A stretch of 37,010 nucleotides of DNA from Myxococcales bacterium (GCA_019634415.1 JAHQVJ010000135.1:1-37010), one strand, 5' to 3'. Shown: positions 1-8,151, counted from the stretch's first letter. Numbers and translations: made by a program. The notes: generated by a model not told the origin, from the letters alone.

Positions 1-231
1 AGCGTTCAGCGTTCAGCGTTCAGCGTTCGTTCAGCGTTCGTTCAGCGTTCGTTCAGCGTTCGTTCAGCGTTCGTTCAGCGTTCGTTCAGCGTTCGTTCAG
101 CGTTCAGCGTTCAGCGTTCAGCGTTCAGCGTTCAGCGTTCAGCGTTCAGCGTTCGTTCAGCGTTTAGCGTTTAGCGTTTAGCGTTTAGCGTTCAGCGTTT
201 GTCGTTCGTTCGTCATTCCGCGTTCGTCGTC
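1..231. repeat. Heptamer / 11-mer tandem repeat array (left arm A)
   Basis: The stretch is built almost entirely from the 7-mer AGCGTTC, an 11-mer version AGCGTTCGTTC (the 7-mer plus GTTC) and a variant AGCGTTT. The window starts inside the array, so its true left end is unknown. No convincing gene lies in it; the ORF that starts here is a product of the repeats. It sits beyond the 3' end of the S23-type gene on the minus strand. Confidence 0.9.
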
Positions 232-321
232 CGCTGTCCGCTGTCCGCTTTCCGCTTTCCGCTTTCCGCTTTCCGCTTTCCGCTTTCCGCTGTCCGCTGT
301 CCGCTGTCCGCTGTCCGCCGC
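232..321. repeat. Heptamer tandem repeat array (left arm B)
   Basis: Tandem 7-mers CCGCTGT and CCGCTTT (minus strand: GGACAGC and GGAAAGC), about a dozen units. The array starts immediately beyond the stop codon of the minus-strand S23-type gene, so it would form the 3' untranslated region of that transcript. The units differ by one or two bases from those in the array on the other side of the gene. Confidence 0.85.
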
Positions 322-678
322 TTAGCAGTCAGTGAGCCGAACTCGGAGGGCGTGCAGCATCTTCTTGATCTCGATCGTGCAGGTATGCAGTGGCTTGTGG
401 ACGTCGTCGTTCAAGAGGCCCAGGTCGTTGCAGAGGAGCAGGAGGTACTCCACTTCCGACGCGGAGCCGGTCGCGTATACGAGGAATCGGGCAAAGTCCC
501 GATCCGTGTGGCGCCCGCATCCCTCTGCGATGTTGGTGGGGATCGAAGAGCTTCCCCGACGTAGCTGGGATGTGAGGCCGTAGCGTTCAGTGGCGGGGAA
601 GTTGCTCGTGACGTTGTAGACGCTGAGCGTGAGCTCGTGTGCCTTCTGCCAGACGGTCAGACCGCGAAAGTCGCGCAT
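322..678 (-). CDS. Four-helix-bundle protein of the S23 (23S rRNA intervening-sequence) family
   Basis: 118 residues, close to the usual length of the S23/IVP four-helix-bundle family. The N-terminal motif MRDFRGLTVWQKAHELTLSV and the central block RRGSSSIPTNIAEG are characteristic. The family is named for ORFs inside 23S rRNA intervening sequences, but most members stand alone and their function is unknown; the fold resembles Avd of diversity-generating retroelements. I chose the ATG at 678 over an upstream TTG at 693 because the family motif starts there and GGAG lies 6 nt upstream. No rRNA, reverse transcriptase or template repeat is visible. Heptamer-type repeats flank the gene on both sides, starting directly after its stop codon and about 55 bp upstream of its start. 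Family assignment is firm; function is unknown. Confidence 0.88.
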   Translation of the reverse strand: MRDFRGLTVWQKAHELTLSVYNVTSNFPATERYGLTSQLRRGSSSIPTNIAEGCGRHTDRDFARFLVYATGSASEVEYLLLLCNDLGLLNDDVHKPLHTCTIEIKKMLHALRVRLTDC

Positions 679-733
679 GAAACACTCCAACAAAAATCGT
701 TGGCAGACGTAGCCCCCTTCACGGTCAACGCTT

Positions 734-954
734 GACCGCTCCTCCCTCCCTGCCGACCGCTCCTCCCTCCCTGCCGACCGCCATTCGCTCCTTGCTGACC
801 GTTATTCGCTCCCTGCTGACCGCCATTCGCTCCTTGCTGACCGCTATTCGCTCCCTGCTGACCGCTATTCGCTCCCTGCTGACCGCTATTCGCTCCCTGC
901 TGACCGCTATTCGCTCCCTGCTGACCGCTATTCGCTCCCTGCCGACCATTCGCT
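734..954. repeat. 21-bp tandem repeat array, ten units plus a partial one
   Basis: Ten consecutive 21-bp units (734-943) and an 11-bp remnant. The commonest unit is GACCGCT-ATTCGCT-CCCTGCT, three heptamers each ending in GCT. The first two units read GACCGCT-CCTCCCT-CCCTGCC; units 3 to 5 differ from the major unit by one to three bases. Because 21 is a multiple of 3, ORFs run through it in several frames on both strands; these are artefacts. It lies upstream of the minus-strand S23-type gene. The remaining 955-1038 stretch shows only the ribosome binding site of the next gene. Confidence 0.93.
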
Positions 955-1038
955 GACCGCTCCTCCCCACCCAAAGAAACCCGCCCCCAGATCGCGCCTC
1001 CCTCGTTTCAGGAACGAACCCTGTCGCCGAGGACGCCG

Positions 1039-2694
1039 ATGATCTGGTTGGTCTCGGGCCTGCTCGCCTGCTCTGGTGGGTCTGGCCCCGTCCCAGAAGG
1101 GGGTGCGCCTGCGCTGCACCGCCTCACCGAAGCCGAGCTGCACCGCACCCTGCGGGACCTGTTCCGCACCGACGAGCTGCCACCCCTCACGCTGCCGCGC
1201 GACGTGCCCGTGCACGGCTTCGACAACAACGCGCTCACGCGCGACGCCACGCCCTACCTGGTGGAGGCGCTGCAGCGGGACCTCGGCGCTCTCCTCGCCG
1301 ACGTCGTGACCCGGCCCGGGCCGTGGCTGTCGTGCGACCCCAGCGGCGGCGACGATCCCAAGGCCTGCGGCCACGCCACACTCACCCAGACGATGTCGCG
1401 GGCCTGGCGTCGACCTACCACCGAGTCCGAGCAGCGCTGGATCACCGATCTGTTCGACGGGTGGCTGGCCCTGGGCTTCGGCGAAGCCCTGCAGCTCTCG
1501 CTACAGACCCTGCTGCTGTCGCCCGACTTCCTCTACCAGATCGAGCACGGCACCCCAGGCGATCCCACCAGGCTCACGGACTTCGAGATCGCCAACCGGC
1601 TGTCGTACTTCCTGTGGGGCACCATGCCCGACGACGTGCTGTTCGAGCTGGCCGCCAAGGGCCGGCTGCAGCGCCGCTCGGAGGTGACGACGCAGGCACG
1701 ACGCATGATCGCGCACCCCGCCTCCCGCAGCGCCCTGCTGGACTTTCACAAGCAGTGGCTCGGCTTCGAGCACATCCAGACCATCGACCCCGAGCCCGAC
1801 GTGTTCTTCGCCAGCCTCTACGACGGCGAGGCCGCGGACGACGAAGAGGAGGTGGGGTACTTCGTCGACAGCCTCAAGGCAGCCCTCGAGGCCGAGTTCG
1901 AGGAGATGGTCCGGCGCACCGTCTTCACCACGGGCACGCTGGATTCCCTGCTGACCACCCGCGAGACCGTGGTGAGCGAGCAGACCGCGGCGCTGTACGG
2001 GGTGTCCTTCGCCGACGGCGAGCCCGTGGCCCTGGGACCGTACGGGGTGGGCGAGGAGCGCGAGATCCTGGACATGAGCCGGGTGACACTGCCCGCGGAG
2101 CAGCGGGCCGGCTTCCTCACCACCGGAGCCTTCCTGGCGAGCCACAGCCACCCGCGGCAGCCCTCCCCGGTGCTGCGCGCCGTGTTCCTGCGCGACCGGC
2201 TGCTGTGTGTGCCTTCCCCGCCGCCGCCCGACGACGTGCCCGCACTTCAGGCTGGCGAAGAAGTGACGTGGACGACCAACCGAGAGCGCTACGCTCTGCA
2301 CACTCAGGAGCCTGCCTGTGCAGGCTGCCACATCCCCATCGATGGCACGGGCTTCGCCTTCGAGCACTACGACGCCGTGGGTGGCTGGCGCGACACCGAC
2401 AACGGCGCGCCCGTGGACAGCAGCGGTGAGCTCGTGGGCACCGACGTCGACGGCCCCGTGCCAGACGCCGTCTCCCTCATCGAGGCCATCGCCGGCAGCC
2501 GCCAGCTGCACGACTGCGCGGTGCTCAACTGGTACCGCTACGCTACCCACCGCAGCGAGGTGGACGCCGATCGCCAGGCGCTGGTGGCCCTGCAAGACGC
2601 CTTCTGGGCGTCGGGCGGCGTGGTGCCCGAGCTGCTGGTGGACTTCGTCAGCAGCGATGCCTTCCTCACCCGTCCCCTCGCGGAGGCGCCATGA
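1039..2694 (+). CDS. DUF1592/DUF1588/DUF1585-type lipoprotein with a CxxCH motif
   Basis: 551 residues. The N-terminus MIWLVSGLLAC is a lipoprotein signal with lipobox LLAC. Regions follow in the order usual for this family: DUF1587-like (LHRLTEAELHRTLRDLF), DUF1595-like (RAWRRPTTESEQRW), DUF1592-like (around TDFEIANRLSYFLWG), DUF1588-like with CAGCH at 427-431, and DUF1585-like at the C-terminus. The CxxCH could bind a c-type heme, but only one is present. These proteins are common in Planctomycetota and Myxococcota, nearly always paired with a DUF1552 protein as here; their role is not established. The ATG follows a GAGG ribosome binding site. It is first in a run of seven overlapping genes, and its stop overlaps the next start (ATGA). 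Confidence 0.9.
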   Translation: MIWLVSGLLACSGGSGPVPEGGAPALHRLTEAELHRTLRDLFRTDELPPLTLPRDVPVHGFDNNALTRDATPYLVEALQRDLGALLADVVTRPGPWLSCDPSGGDDPKACGHATLTQTMSRAWRRPTTESEQRWITDLFDGWLALGFGEALQLSLQTLLLSPDFLYQIEHGTPGDPTRLTDFEIANRLSYFLWGTMPDDVLFELAAKGRLQRRSEVTTQARRMIAHPASRSALLDFHKQWLGFEHIQTIDPEPDVFFASLYDGEAADDEEEVGYFVDSLKAALEAEFEEMVRRTVFTTGTLDSLLTTRETVVSEQTAALYGVSFADGEPVALGPYGVGEEREILDMSRVTLPAEQRAGFLTTGAFLASHSHPRQPSPVLRAVFLRDRLLCVPSPPPPDDVPALQAGEEVTWTTNRERYALHTQEPACAGCHIPIDGTGFAFEHYDAVGGWRDTDNGAPVDSSGELVGTDVDGPVPDAVSLIEAIAGSRQLHDCAVLNWYRYATHRSEVDADRQALVALQDAFWASGGVVPELLVDFVSSDAFLTRPLAEAP

Positions 2695-4061
2695 ACCGCC
2701 GACAGCTGCTGACCGCCCTCGGCCTGACGTCGTCTGGCCTGTTCCTCCCGTCGCTGTCGCGCGGTGCCTCCGCTCCGCCCACGCGCTTCCTGCTGCTCTA
2801 CACCGCCCAGGGAGCCGTTCCCGACCGCTGGGTCTGCAACCCCGAGGGGCGGCCCATCGACGTGGACTGGGGGAGCGACTGGACGAGCTGGGCGCCCGCC
2901 GACTTCAGCGACAGCCTGCGCCCGCTGCACCCCTGGCGGGAGCAGACGCTGGCGGTGGGCGGCTTGTCGCTGCTGTCCGCCGAGGCCGACGGCGACGGAC
3001 ACCGCCACGAGCGCGCCCAGGCCCACAGCCTCACCGGGGCCGACGCCGCCTGGGTGGGCGGCTTCCCCTACTCGGGCGACGCCACCATCGACCAGCGCGT
3101 CGCCGACGCCATCTCCCGCAGCGACCGCTACCGCTCCCTGGAGCTGTCGGTGGCGGGCGGCCTCTCCTACGACGGCTTCGGCTCTGCCATCTACCGCGGG
3201 CGCACCCAGCCCCTGCCCCCCATCGACGATCCGCGCGTGCTGTGGGACCGCTTGTTCGGCTTCGCCGGGGGAGGAGGGGATCCGGTGCTCGCCGCCCAGG
3301 GCTCCGTGCTCGACGCCGTGTCCGGCCGCTACGGATCCGTCGCTGCGCAGCTGTCGGGAGAAGACCGGCGGAAGCTCGAGGTGCACCGCGATCTGGTGCG
3401 CACCCTGGAGCTGCAGATCGCGGGCCTGGCCGACCACCGCTGCGATCTGGCCACCGACCGTCCCACCAGCGCGGGCGCCTACGATGCCGACTTCGAGGCC
3501 CACCTAGGCCTGATCACCGCGGCGTTGGCCTGCGATCTGACCCGGGTGGTCTCGATCCAGATGGGCCAGCTCACCACGCAGCAGCTCGGCCTGCCGCCGG
3601 GCGACCTGCACGCCGAGTACGCCCACGAGATCTACGCGCGGCAGAGCGCGTCGGACGCCATGGCGTCGTACATCGCCTACCACGCCGAGCACCACTTCAC
3701 GCGCATCCTCGCGGCGCTGGACGCCATCCCCGAGGGCTCGGGAACACTCCTCGACAACACCGTGGTGCTGTGGATGAGCGAGATGGCCGACAGCTGGCAC
3801 GGCTTCGACCAGTACCCGGTGGTGATCGGCGGGGGCGGATCCCGCTTCCGCCTCGGTCGCTACCTGCACTATGCGTCGAACTCCCCCTTCATCGGGCTCG
3901 AGCCCGTCGAAGACCGCACCATGGGCATTCCCCACCAGCGCTTCCTGCGCAGCGTGGCCGTGGGCATGGGCATGGCGCCTCCGCAGCTCGGCGTCACCGA
4001 GGTGGAGGGCTGGGACGGCACCCGAATCGACTGCACCGAGCTGCTTCAGGAGATGCTGTGA
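2691..4061 (+). CDS. DUF1552 family exported protein
   Basis: 456 residues. The N-terminus MNRRQLLTALGLTSSGLFLP has a twin-arginine-like pair ahead of a hydrophobic core, so Tat export is likely. The body matches DUF1552, with its opening RFLLLYTAQGAVPDRW and the late block DNTVVLWMSEMAD. DUF1552 is distantly related to the sulfatase/alkaline-phosphatase-like DUF1501 group, but I see no complete metal site to assign chemistry. It overlaps the DUF1592-type gene by ATGA and the next gene by GTGA, implying translational coupling and probably a joint envelope function. Family is clear, function unknown. Confidence 0.9.
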   Translation: MNRRQLLTALGLTSSGLFLPSLSRGASAPPTRFLLLYTAQGAVPDRWVCNPEGRPIDVDWGSDWTSWAPADFSDSLRPLHPWREQTLAVGGLSLLSAEADGDGHRHERAQAHSLTGADAAWVGGFPYSGDATIDQRVADAISRSDRYRSLELSVAGGLSYDGFGSAIYRGRTQPLPPIDDPRVLWDRLFGFAGGGGDPVLAAQGSVLDAVSGRYGSVAAQLSGEDRRKLEVHRDLVRTLELQIAGLADHRCDLATDRPTSAGAYDADFEAHLGLITAALACDLTRVVSIQMGQLTTQQLGLPPGDLHAEYAHEIYARQSASDAMASYIAYHAEHHFTRILAALDAIPEGSGTLLDNTVVLWMSEMADSWHGFDQYPVVIGGGGSRFRLGRYLHYASNSPFIGLEPVEDRTMGIPHQRFLRSVAVGMGMAPPQLGVTEVEGWDGTRIDCTELLQEML

Positions 4062-4594
4062 AGATCGCGATGGCTGTGACGACGCTGGTCCTGCTCTGGG
4101 CAGGATGCTCGAGCTCGGGAGCCACCGGTGGAGACGCCTGGTGGGTGCTCGACACCACCCAGACAGGGCCCGTGCCCACAGAGCCGGGGGAGGGGGGCTT
4201 CGACGAGGACGACGAGGACGACGAGGACGACGAGGACGAGACCTTCGCGGAGTTCGCGGGCTTCGGCAGCTACGACGGCAGCACCTTCGCGGGGGAGGTC
4301 TTCGTGGAGGTGTGGGAGCAGGGCGAGGCGCTGTGCGTCGTGTTCACCGAGGCCTCTGGCGTGGCCGGCGCGGGATGCCCCGACTGCGAGGCCGGGCTCA
4401 CCCTGACCCTGGACGCTCCGAAGATCGAGGTGGACGAGGCCTGCGCCGAGCTCGGAGTGGCCCCCGAGCGTCTCCAGGGCACCCTCGAGATCGGCTGGTC
4501 CGGGGAGCTGCTGTGGTGGAACGACGAGGGCTGGGTGAAGGGCGGAGAGGTGATCATCGAGGAGGGGTACCTGGAATGGTTCAAGGACCTCTGA
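4058..4594 (+). CDS. Small acidic lipoprotein, unknown function
   Basis: 178 residues starting at GTG 4058, which overlaps the previous stop as GTGA. MKIAMAVTTLVLLWAGC is a clear lipoprotein signal with lipobox WAGC. A linker with an Asp/Glu tract (about residues 48-62) follows, encoded by a near-perfect 9-bp repeat GACGACGAG. The C-terminal region has a cysteine pair CPDC and is rich in beta-type sequence (FAGEVFVEVWEQGEALCVVF). I recognise no family. By position it should be a surface or periplasmic partner of the DUF1592/DUF1552 pair. Confidence 0.8.
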   Translation: MKIAMAVTTLVLLWAGCSSSGATGGDAWWVLDTTQTGPVPTEPGEGGFDEDDEDDEDDEDETFAEFAGFGSYDGSTFAGEVFVEVWEQGEALCVVFTEASGVAGAGCPDCEAGLTLTLDAPKIEVDEACAELGVAPERLQGTLEIGWSGELLWWNDEGWVKGGEVIIEEGYLEWFKDL

Positions 4595-5262
4595 AGACCA
4601 TGGGGCTGGCGGCCGTGCTCCTCGCGGGCTGCGGCGACGTGCTGCTCGACGCCAACGGGCTCGACGAGCTCTTCGGTCTCGGGGTGCCCCCGACGGACCC
4701 CGCCTGGGAGTTCCGCTGGCTCACGGAGGAGGCCCTCGAGGTGGACTGCGCCCTGGTGGACGCCGACATCCTCGACGACGAGCCCGTCTTCTGGGGAGAG
4801 CTGTCCACCCCGGTGCCCGACGTGCCCGAGCCACTGGCGATCACGGGCAAGCCGCCCGCCACCTATGCGCTGGGGCTGCCGGTGCTGGTGGATCGCGAGC
4901 TGTACGAGCCGCTGGCCGACGACGCCGAGCCCGACGAGTCCCTGCACCGTGAGCGAGGGGTGTGGGGGATCGCCGAGGGGATCGCCGCGCTGGTGGTGGA
5001 CGGAGACGCCGAGGCCGTGCGCTCCTCGCTGTTCCTGGAAGACGACGTGCCCGAGCTGACCGGGGAGGTGACCTGGGTGGCGCTGCTGCCCGAGGTCATC
5101 GACAGCCTCGGCGTGGAGGGCTCGCTGCTCTACCTCGACGACCACGATCGGCAGCTGCTGTACGACGACGGCCTGTGGGTGCTCTCCATGGAGGAGGCCC
5201 CCGAGGGCCTGTTCGAGCTGTGGTCCGGCGTGAGCTCGGACGCGCTCGTGGGGTGCGATTGA
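4576..5262 (+). CDS. Lipoprotein, unknown function
   Basis: 228 residues from ATG 4576, which overlaps the previous gene by 19 bp. The leader MVQGPLKTMGLAAVLLAGC has lipobox LAGC. ATG 4600 is an alternative but leaves a leader of only ten residues before the cysteine. The mature part is acidic and rich in Leu, Asp and Glu, with no family I recognise. It overlaps the ECF sigma factor start downstream, so it may belong to the sigma/anti-sigma module as an envelope component, but nothing in the sequence proves that. Confidence 0.75.
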   Translation: MVQGPLKTMGLAAVLLAGCGDVLLDANGLDELFGLGVPPTDPAWEFRWLTEEALEVDCALVDADILDDEPVFWGELSTPVPDVPEPLAITGKPPATYALGLPVLVDRELYEPLADDAEPDESLHRERGVWGIAEGIAALVVDGDAEAVRSSLFLEDDVPELTGEVTWVALLPEVIDSLGVEGSLLYLDDHDRQLLYDDGLWVLSMEEAPEGLFELWSGVSSDALVGCD

Positions 5263-5753
5263 CGCGCACCGAGCTCCATGCGCTGTACGCCGAGCTGGGC
5301 CCCGCGGTGCGGGCGCGCTGCCGCGCCATCTGCGGCAACGGGGCTGACGCCGACGAGGCGCTGCAGGAGACCTTCCTCCGGGCGTGGAAGGCCAGGGGCC
5401 GCTTCGACGGGCGCCACCCCCTGGCGTGGCTGCAGACCATCGCCCGCAACGCCTCGCTCGACGTGCTGCGCCGTCGTCGGCCCTGGGCCGACGATCCAGC
5501 GGCCTGGCTCGAGCTGCCCGACGCCGTGGCGCTGACCGCCGATCGGGTGGATCTGGTGCGCCTGCTCGATGGGTTCTCGCCCCACGACGTGGCCATCCTG
5601 CGCCTGCGCTATGCCGAGGAGTGGCGCGTGCACGAGGTGGCGGAGCACCTCGGAACCTCACGACGAACCGTGCAACGGCGCCTCGAGCGCCTGGTGAAGC
5701 GGGCGCGGGCCGTGGCTCGCTTGCCCGAGGATGGATGGGAACATGCCAGCTGA
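5259..5753 (+). CDS. ECF-type RNA polymerase sigma factor
   Basis: 164 residues. Region 2 covers about residues 5-68, with DADEALQETFLRAWKARGRF and LAWLQTIARNASLDVLRRRR, the core-binding and -10-recognition helices. Region 4 (about 105-155) holds the helix-turn-helix HEVAEHLGTSRRTVQRRLER, which reads the -35. This is a standard minimal ECF (group 4) sigma. I chose TTG 5259 because it overlaps the previous stop in the NTGA fashion used throughout this gene run and has a GGGG upstream; GTG 5253 is an equal candidate. The gene overlaps the membrane protein that follows, the usual sigma/anti-sigma order. Likely targets would be this operon and envelope genes (inference). Confidence 0.93.
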   Translation: MTRTELHALYAELGPAVRARCRAICGNGADADEALQETFLRAWKARGRFDGRHPLAWLQTIARNASLDVLRRRRPWADDPAAWLELPDAVALTADRVDLVRLLDGFSPHDVAILRLRYAEEWRVHEVAEHLGTSRRTVQRRLERLVKRARAVARLPEDGWEHAS

Positions 5754-6450
5754 TCCCGAGGTCGATCGTCTGGATCTGGAGCGCCTGGCCCTGGGCCGCT
5801 TGCCCGCCGAGCGCGCGGCGGAGATCCGGAGCCTGGCGGCCACCGATGCGTCGCTTCGCACGCGGCTGCAGCGAGTGGAGCGCGAGATCGGGGAGGCGTC
5901 CACGGCGATGCCCCCCCTGCAGCTGCCCACCGAGGCGCTGCAGGCCCGACGACGGTGGCCCGCCATGGTTGTCGCCGTCGGACTGGCCGTGGCGGCGTTG
6001 CTCGCGTGGGTCGTGCTGCAGCCCTCGCCCGAGTCCTCCGGCATCCGCGGCGCCGGCAGCTTCGACCTGGAGGCGGTTCGGCTGCGGCACGGATCGCCCA
6101 CGGTGGTGGGGTCGCTGGTGGAGGGACGTCCCGGCGATCAGATCCAGTACCGGATCACGCCGCACACCTCTGGCGTGCTGACGGTGATCGACGTGCAGGA
6201 CGACGGAGCCATCGCTTCGGTGGGCACGGCAGTGGAGGTGGTGGCCGGCGAGCCCCTCACCGGTGCCCTGCAGCTCGACGACTACGATGGGCTGGAGCGC
6301 GTCTTCTTCGTGCTGCACGATCGCGAGGTGGGCGTCGACGACGTGCGACGCGCGCTCGATCGCGCGCACCAGCGTCCCCTGGCCGACATCGACCGGCTGC
6401 CGGGGTTGCCGAGCTCGCGGTCGCTGCTCATCGTGGAACCCGACCCGTGA
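5731..6450 (+). CDS. Probable anti-sigma factor, single transmembrane segment
   Basis: 239 residues from ATG 5731; ATG 5743 is equally possible. The cytoplasmic N-terminus (LDLERLALGRLPAERAAEI) resembles the short helical anti-sigma domain, but there is no HxxxCxxC zinc motif, so it is not a ZAS-type protein. One transmembrane helix lies at about residues 76-96 (WPAMVVAVGLAVAALLAWVV). The remaining 140 residues are periplasmic and may be the sensor. It overlaps the ECF sigma gene upstream and the caspase-like gene downstream (GTGA). Assignment rests on gene order, topology and the N-terminal helices rather than on a strong family motif. Confidence 0.75.
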   Translation: MDGNMPADPEVDRLDLERLALGRLPAERAAEIRSLAATDASLRTRLQRVEREIGEASTAMPPLQLPTEALQARRRWPAMVVAVGLAVAALLAWVVLQPSPESSGIRGAGSFDLEAVRLRHGSPTVVGSLVEGRPGDQIQYRITPHTSGVLTVIDVQDDGAIASVGTAVEVVAGEPLTGALQLDDYDGLERVFFVLHDREVGVDDVRRALDRAHQRPLADIDRLPGLPSSRSLLIVEPDP

Positions 6451-8036
6451 TCGCCTGGCTCGCAGCCGCTGCCATGGCCGGCACCGTGCGTATGGGCTTG
6501 TTCGTCGGCAACGACGTGGGCTTCGGCACCGACGAGCCGCTGGTCTACGCCGAGCAGGAGGCGCGCGATCTGGCTCGGGTGTTCCAGGACATGGGGGATC
6601 TGCCGGCCCAGCGCGCGCGGGTGCTGCAGGGGGCCAGCGCGTCGCAGCTTCGCCAGGCCATCGCGCAGACCGAGGCGCAGGTCCGCGAAGCGTCGGTGCA
6701 GGGCCACGACGTGATGCTGGTGTTCTACTACTCGGGCCACGCCTCCACCGAGGGGCTGCACCTACGCGGCACGGTGCTGCCCATGGGGGAGCTGCGGCGC
6801 TGGCTCGAGACGTCGAGCGCCCAGGTGCGGGTGGCCTTCGTGGATGCGTGCTCCTCGGGGGCGCTGGCCCGTAGTCGCGGCGCCACCGCGGTGGACGCCG
6901 TGCAGGTCACCGTGGACGACGCGCTCGTGAGCAGCGGTCTCGCCATCGTCAGCTCCACCGGGCCGCTGTCGGTGGCGCGAGAGTCCGACGCCTTCGGGGG
7001 AGGCGTCTTCAGCCGCGCGCTGCTGACCGGCCTCAAGGGCACCGCCGACGCCAACGGGGACGGTCAGATCACGCTGGAGGAGGCCTACCAGCACGCCTTC
7101 GCCGAGACCGTGGTGAGCACGGCGTCGTCGGGGGAGGCCATCCAGCGACCCGAGTACCGCTTCGACATGTCGGGGGTGGGCCACGTGGTGCTCACCCGGA
7201 TCCGCACCCATGCGTCGGGGCTGATCCTGCCGGAGGAGCTGGAGGGCACCTACACCGTGGTGGCGGTGGGCACGGGGCAGGTGGTGTCCCGGATCGAGAA
7301 GCGACCGGGTGAGACGAGGCGCCTGGCCTTGTCTCCGGGCCGCTACCTGGTGCGCAAGGTCCGACGCGAGGACGTGCTGCTCGCCGAGCTGGACCTGGTG
7401 TGGGGCGGCGATCGGTGGATCGACGATGGCCAGATGGCGTCGGTGGCGCTCGGGGATCCGCTGGCACGAGGCGGCTGGAACGGACGACCGGTGCGGCTGG
7501 GCGTGCGGGGCACGGCCTCCCCGTCGATGCTCGAGGGGTTGCCGGCGATGGTGGGTGTGGAGCTGGAGCCCCGCGTGCGGATCCGACCATCCCTGTCGGT
7601 GGTGGGGCAGATCGGCACCTCCCGCGGACATCGGTTCGAGCTGTCGGGCCGACTGCGCTTCGCCCAGCATCGTCTCGCCCTGGGGCTGGGCATGGAGCGG
7701 CAGCTGCGCTCGGTGGACGCCTCGGTGGAGGCGGGCCCGCTGCTGGCCCAGCTCCGGCAGCGGGTCAACGCGCTGGATCTCGACGAGGAAGTCGTCGGAA
7801 CGGTGGTGTTCGAGGCGTCGCAGTGGGTGCCGGGGGCCTGGCTGCAGGCCGGGGTGCACCTGCCCGTGGGGCCCGCACTGGGCCTGCACGCCTCCGCCCG
7901 CACCCAGGCCATGCGAGTGGACTTCGACGAGTCCCGACGCTTCCTCGTGGAGGGCTCGGTGGGGCTCGGTCTGGCGGTGAGTCTGGCCACGAAGCGCCTC
8001 GGCCGTGCACGCCGCGCGAAAGATCTATTGGAATGA
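6447..8036 (+). CDS. Exported caspase-fold (peptidase C14-like) protein with C-terminal beta-rich domain
   Basis: 529 residues from GTG 6447 (GTGA overlap). A short signal peptide (MIAWLAAAAMAG) precedes the caspase fold. The catalytic dyad is visible: His98 in YYSGHAS and Cys135 in FVDACSSG. After the p20-like part, residues 201-212 form a canonical EF-hand loop (D-x-N-x-D-x-Q-I-x-x-x-E). Residues about 240-529 are rich in alternating beta-type segments with many Gly and Arg, resembling an outer-membrane or beta-sandwich domain; the last residues are not a typical barrel end. The product is probably periplasmic or outer-membrane associated. Its place after an ECF sigma and anti-sigma suggests stress-controlled expression or a proteolytic role in the signal. 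Caspase assignment is firm; substrate unknown. Confidence 0.88.
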   Translation: MIAWLAAAAMAGTVRMGLFVGNDVGFGTDEPLVYAEQEARDLARVFQDMGDLPAQRARVLQGASASQLRQAIAQTEAQVREASVQGHDVMLVFYYSGHASTEGLHLRGTVLPMGELRRWLETSSAQVRVAFVDACSSGALARSRGATAVDAVQVTVDDALVSSGLAIVSSTGPLSVARESDAFGGGVFSRALLTGLKGTADANGDGQITLEEAYQHAFAETVVSTASSGEAIQRPEYRFDMSGVGHVVLTRIRTHASGLILPEELEGTYTVVAVGTGQVVSRIEKRPGETRRLALSPGRYLVRKVRREDVLLAELDLVWGGDRWIDDGQMASVALGDPLARGGWNGRPVRLGVRGTASPSMLEGLPAMVGVELEPRVRIRPSLSVVGQIGTSRGHRFELSGRLRFAQHRLALGLGMERQLRSVDASVEAGPLLAQLRQRVNALDLDEEVVGTVVFEASQWVPGAWLQAGVHLPVGPALGLHASARTQAMRVDFDESRRFLVEGSVGLGLAVSLATKRLGRARRAKDLLE

Positions 8037-8043
8037 ACTGCAG

Positions 8044-8062
8044 TTTCGTCGCCGTGACGAAA
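8044..8062. promoter_or_regulatory. Short perfect inverted repeat after the caspase operon
   Basis: TTTCGTC, 5 nt, GACGAAA: a perfect 7-bp inverted repeat 8 nt after the caspase-like stop codon. There is no U-tract, so it may be a weak terminator or a protein binding site for the gene starting at 8164. Confidence 0.45.
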
Positions 8063-8114
8063 TGAGATATCGAGCGCTGTGATCTTCTCGGGGATGAGGA
8101 CGCGGAAGAGTCGA

Positions 8115-8151
8115 CCGGGCCACACGACGTGGTGTCGACATCGCGGCCCGG
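8115..8151. promoter_or_regulatory. Hairpin in the leader of the 8164 lipoprotein gene
   Basis: CCGGGCC and GGCCCGG (8115-8121 and 8145-8151) form a perfect 7-bp GC stem around a 23-nt loop. It ends 12 nt before the ATG, just upstream of the GAGGAG ribosome binding site. It may stabilise the leader or mark a regulatory site; function is not shown. Confidence 0.4.

Noticed and set aside
322..678. Diversity-generating retroelement suggested by the Avd-like fold
   Set aside because: No reverse transcriptase, template repeat or variable repeat pair is seen within the window.
734..943. Possible CRISPR array
   Set aside because: The repeats are direct and contiguous with no spacers, and no cas genes are present.
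657..974. Overlapping minus- and plus-strand ORFs with GQQGANS- or RERIAVS-type repeats
   Set aside because: They are read-through of a 21-bp repeat whose length is a multiple of three, so all frames stay open. None has a believable start or ribosome binding site.
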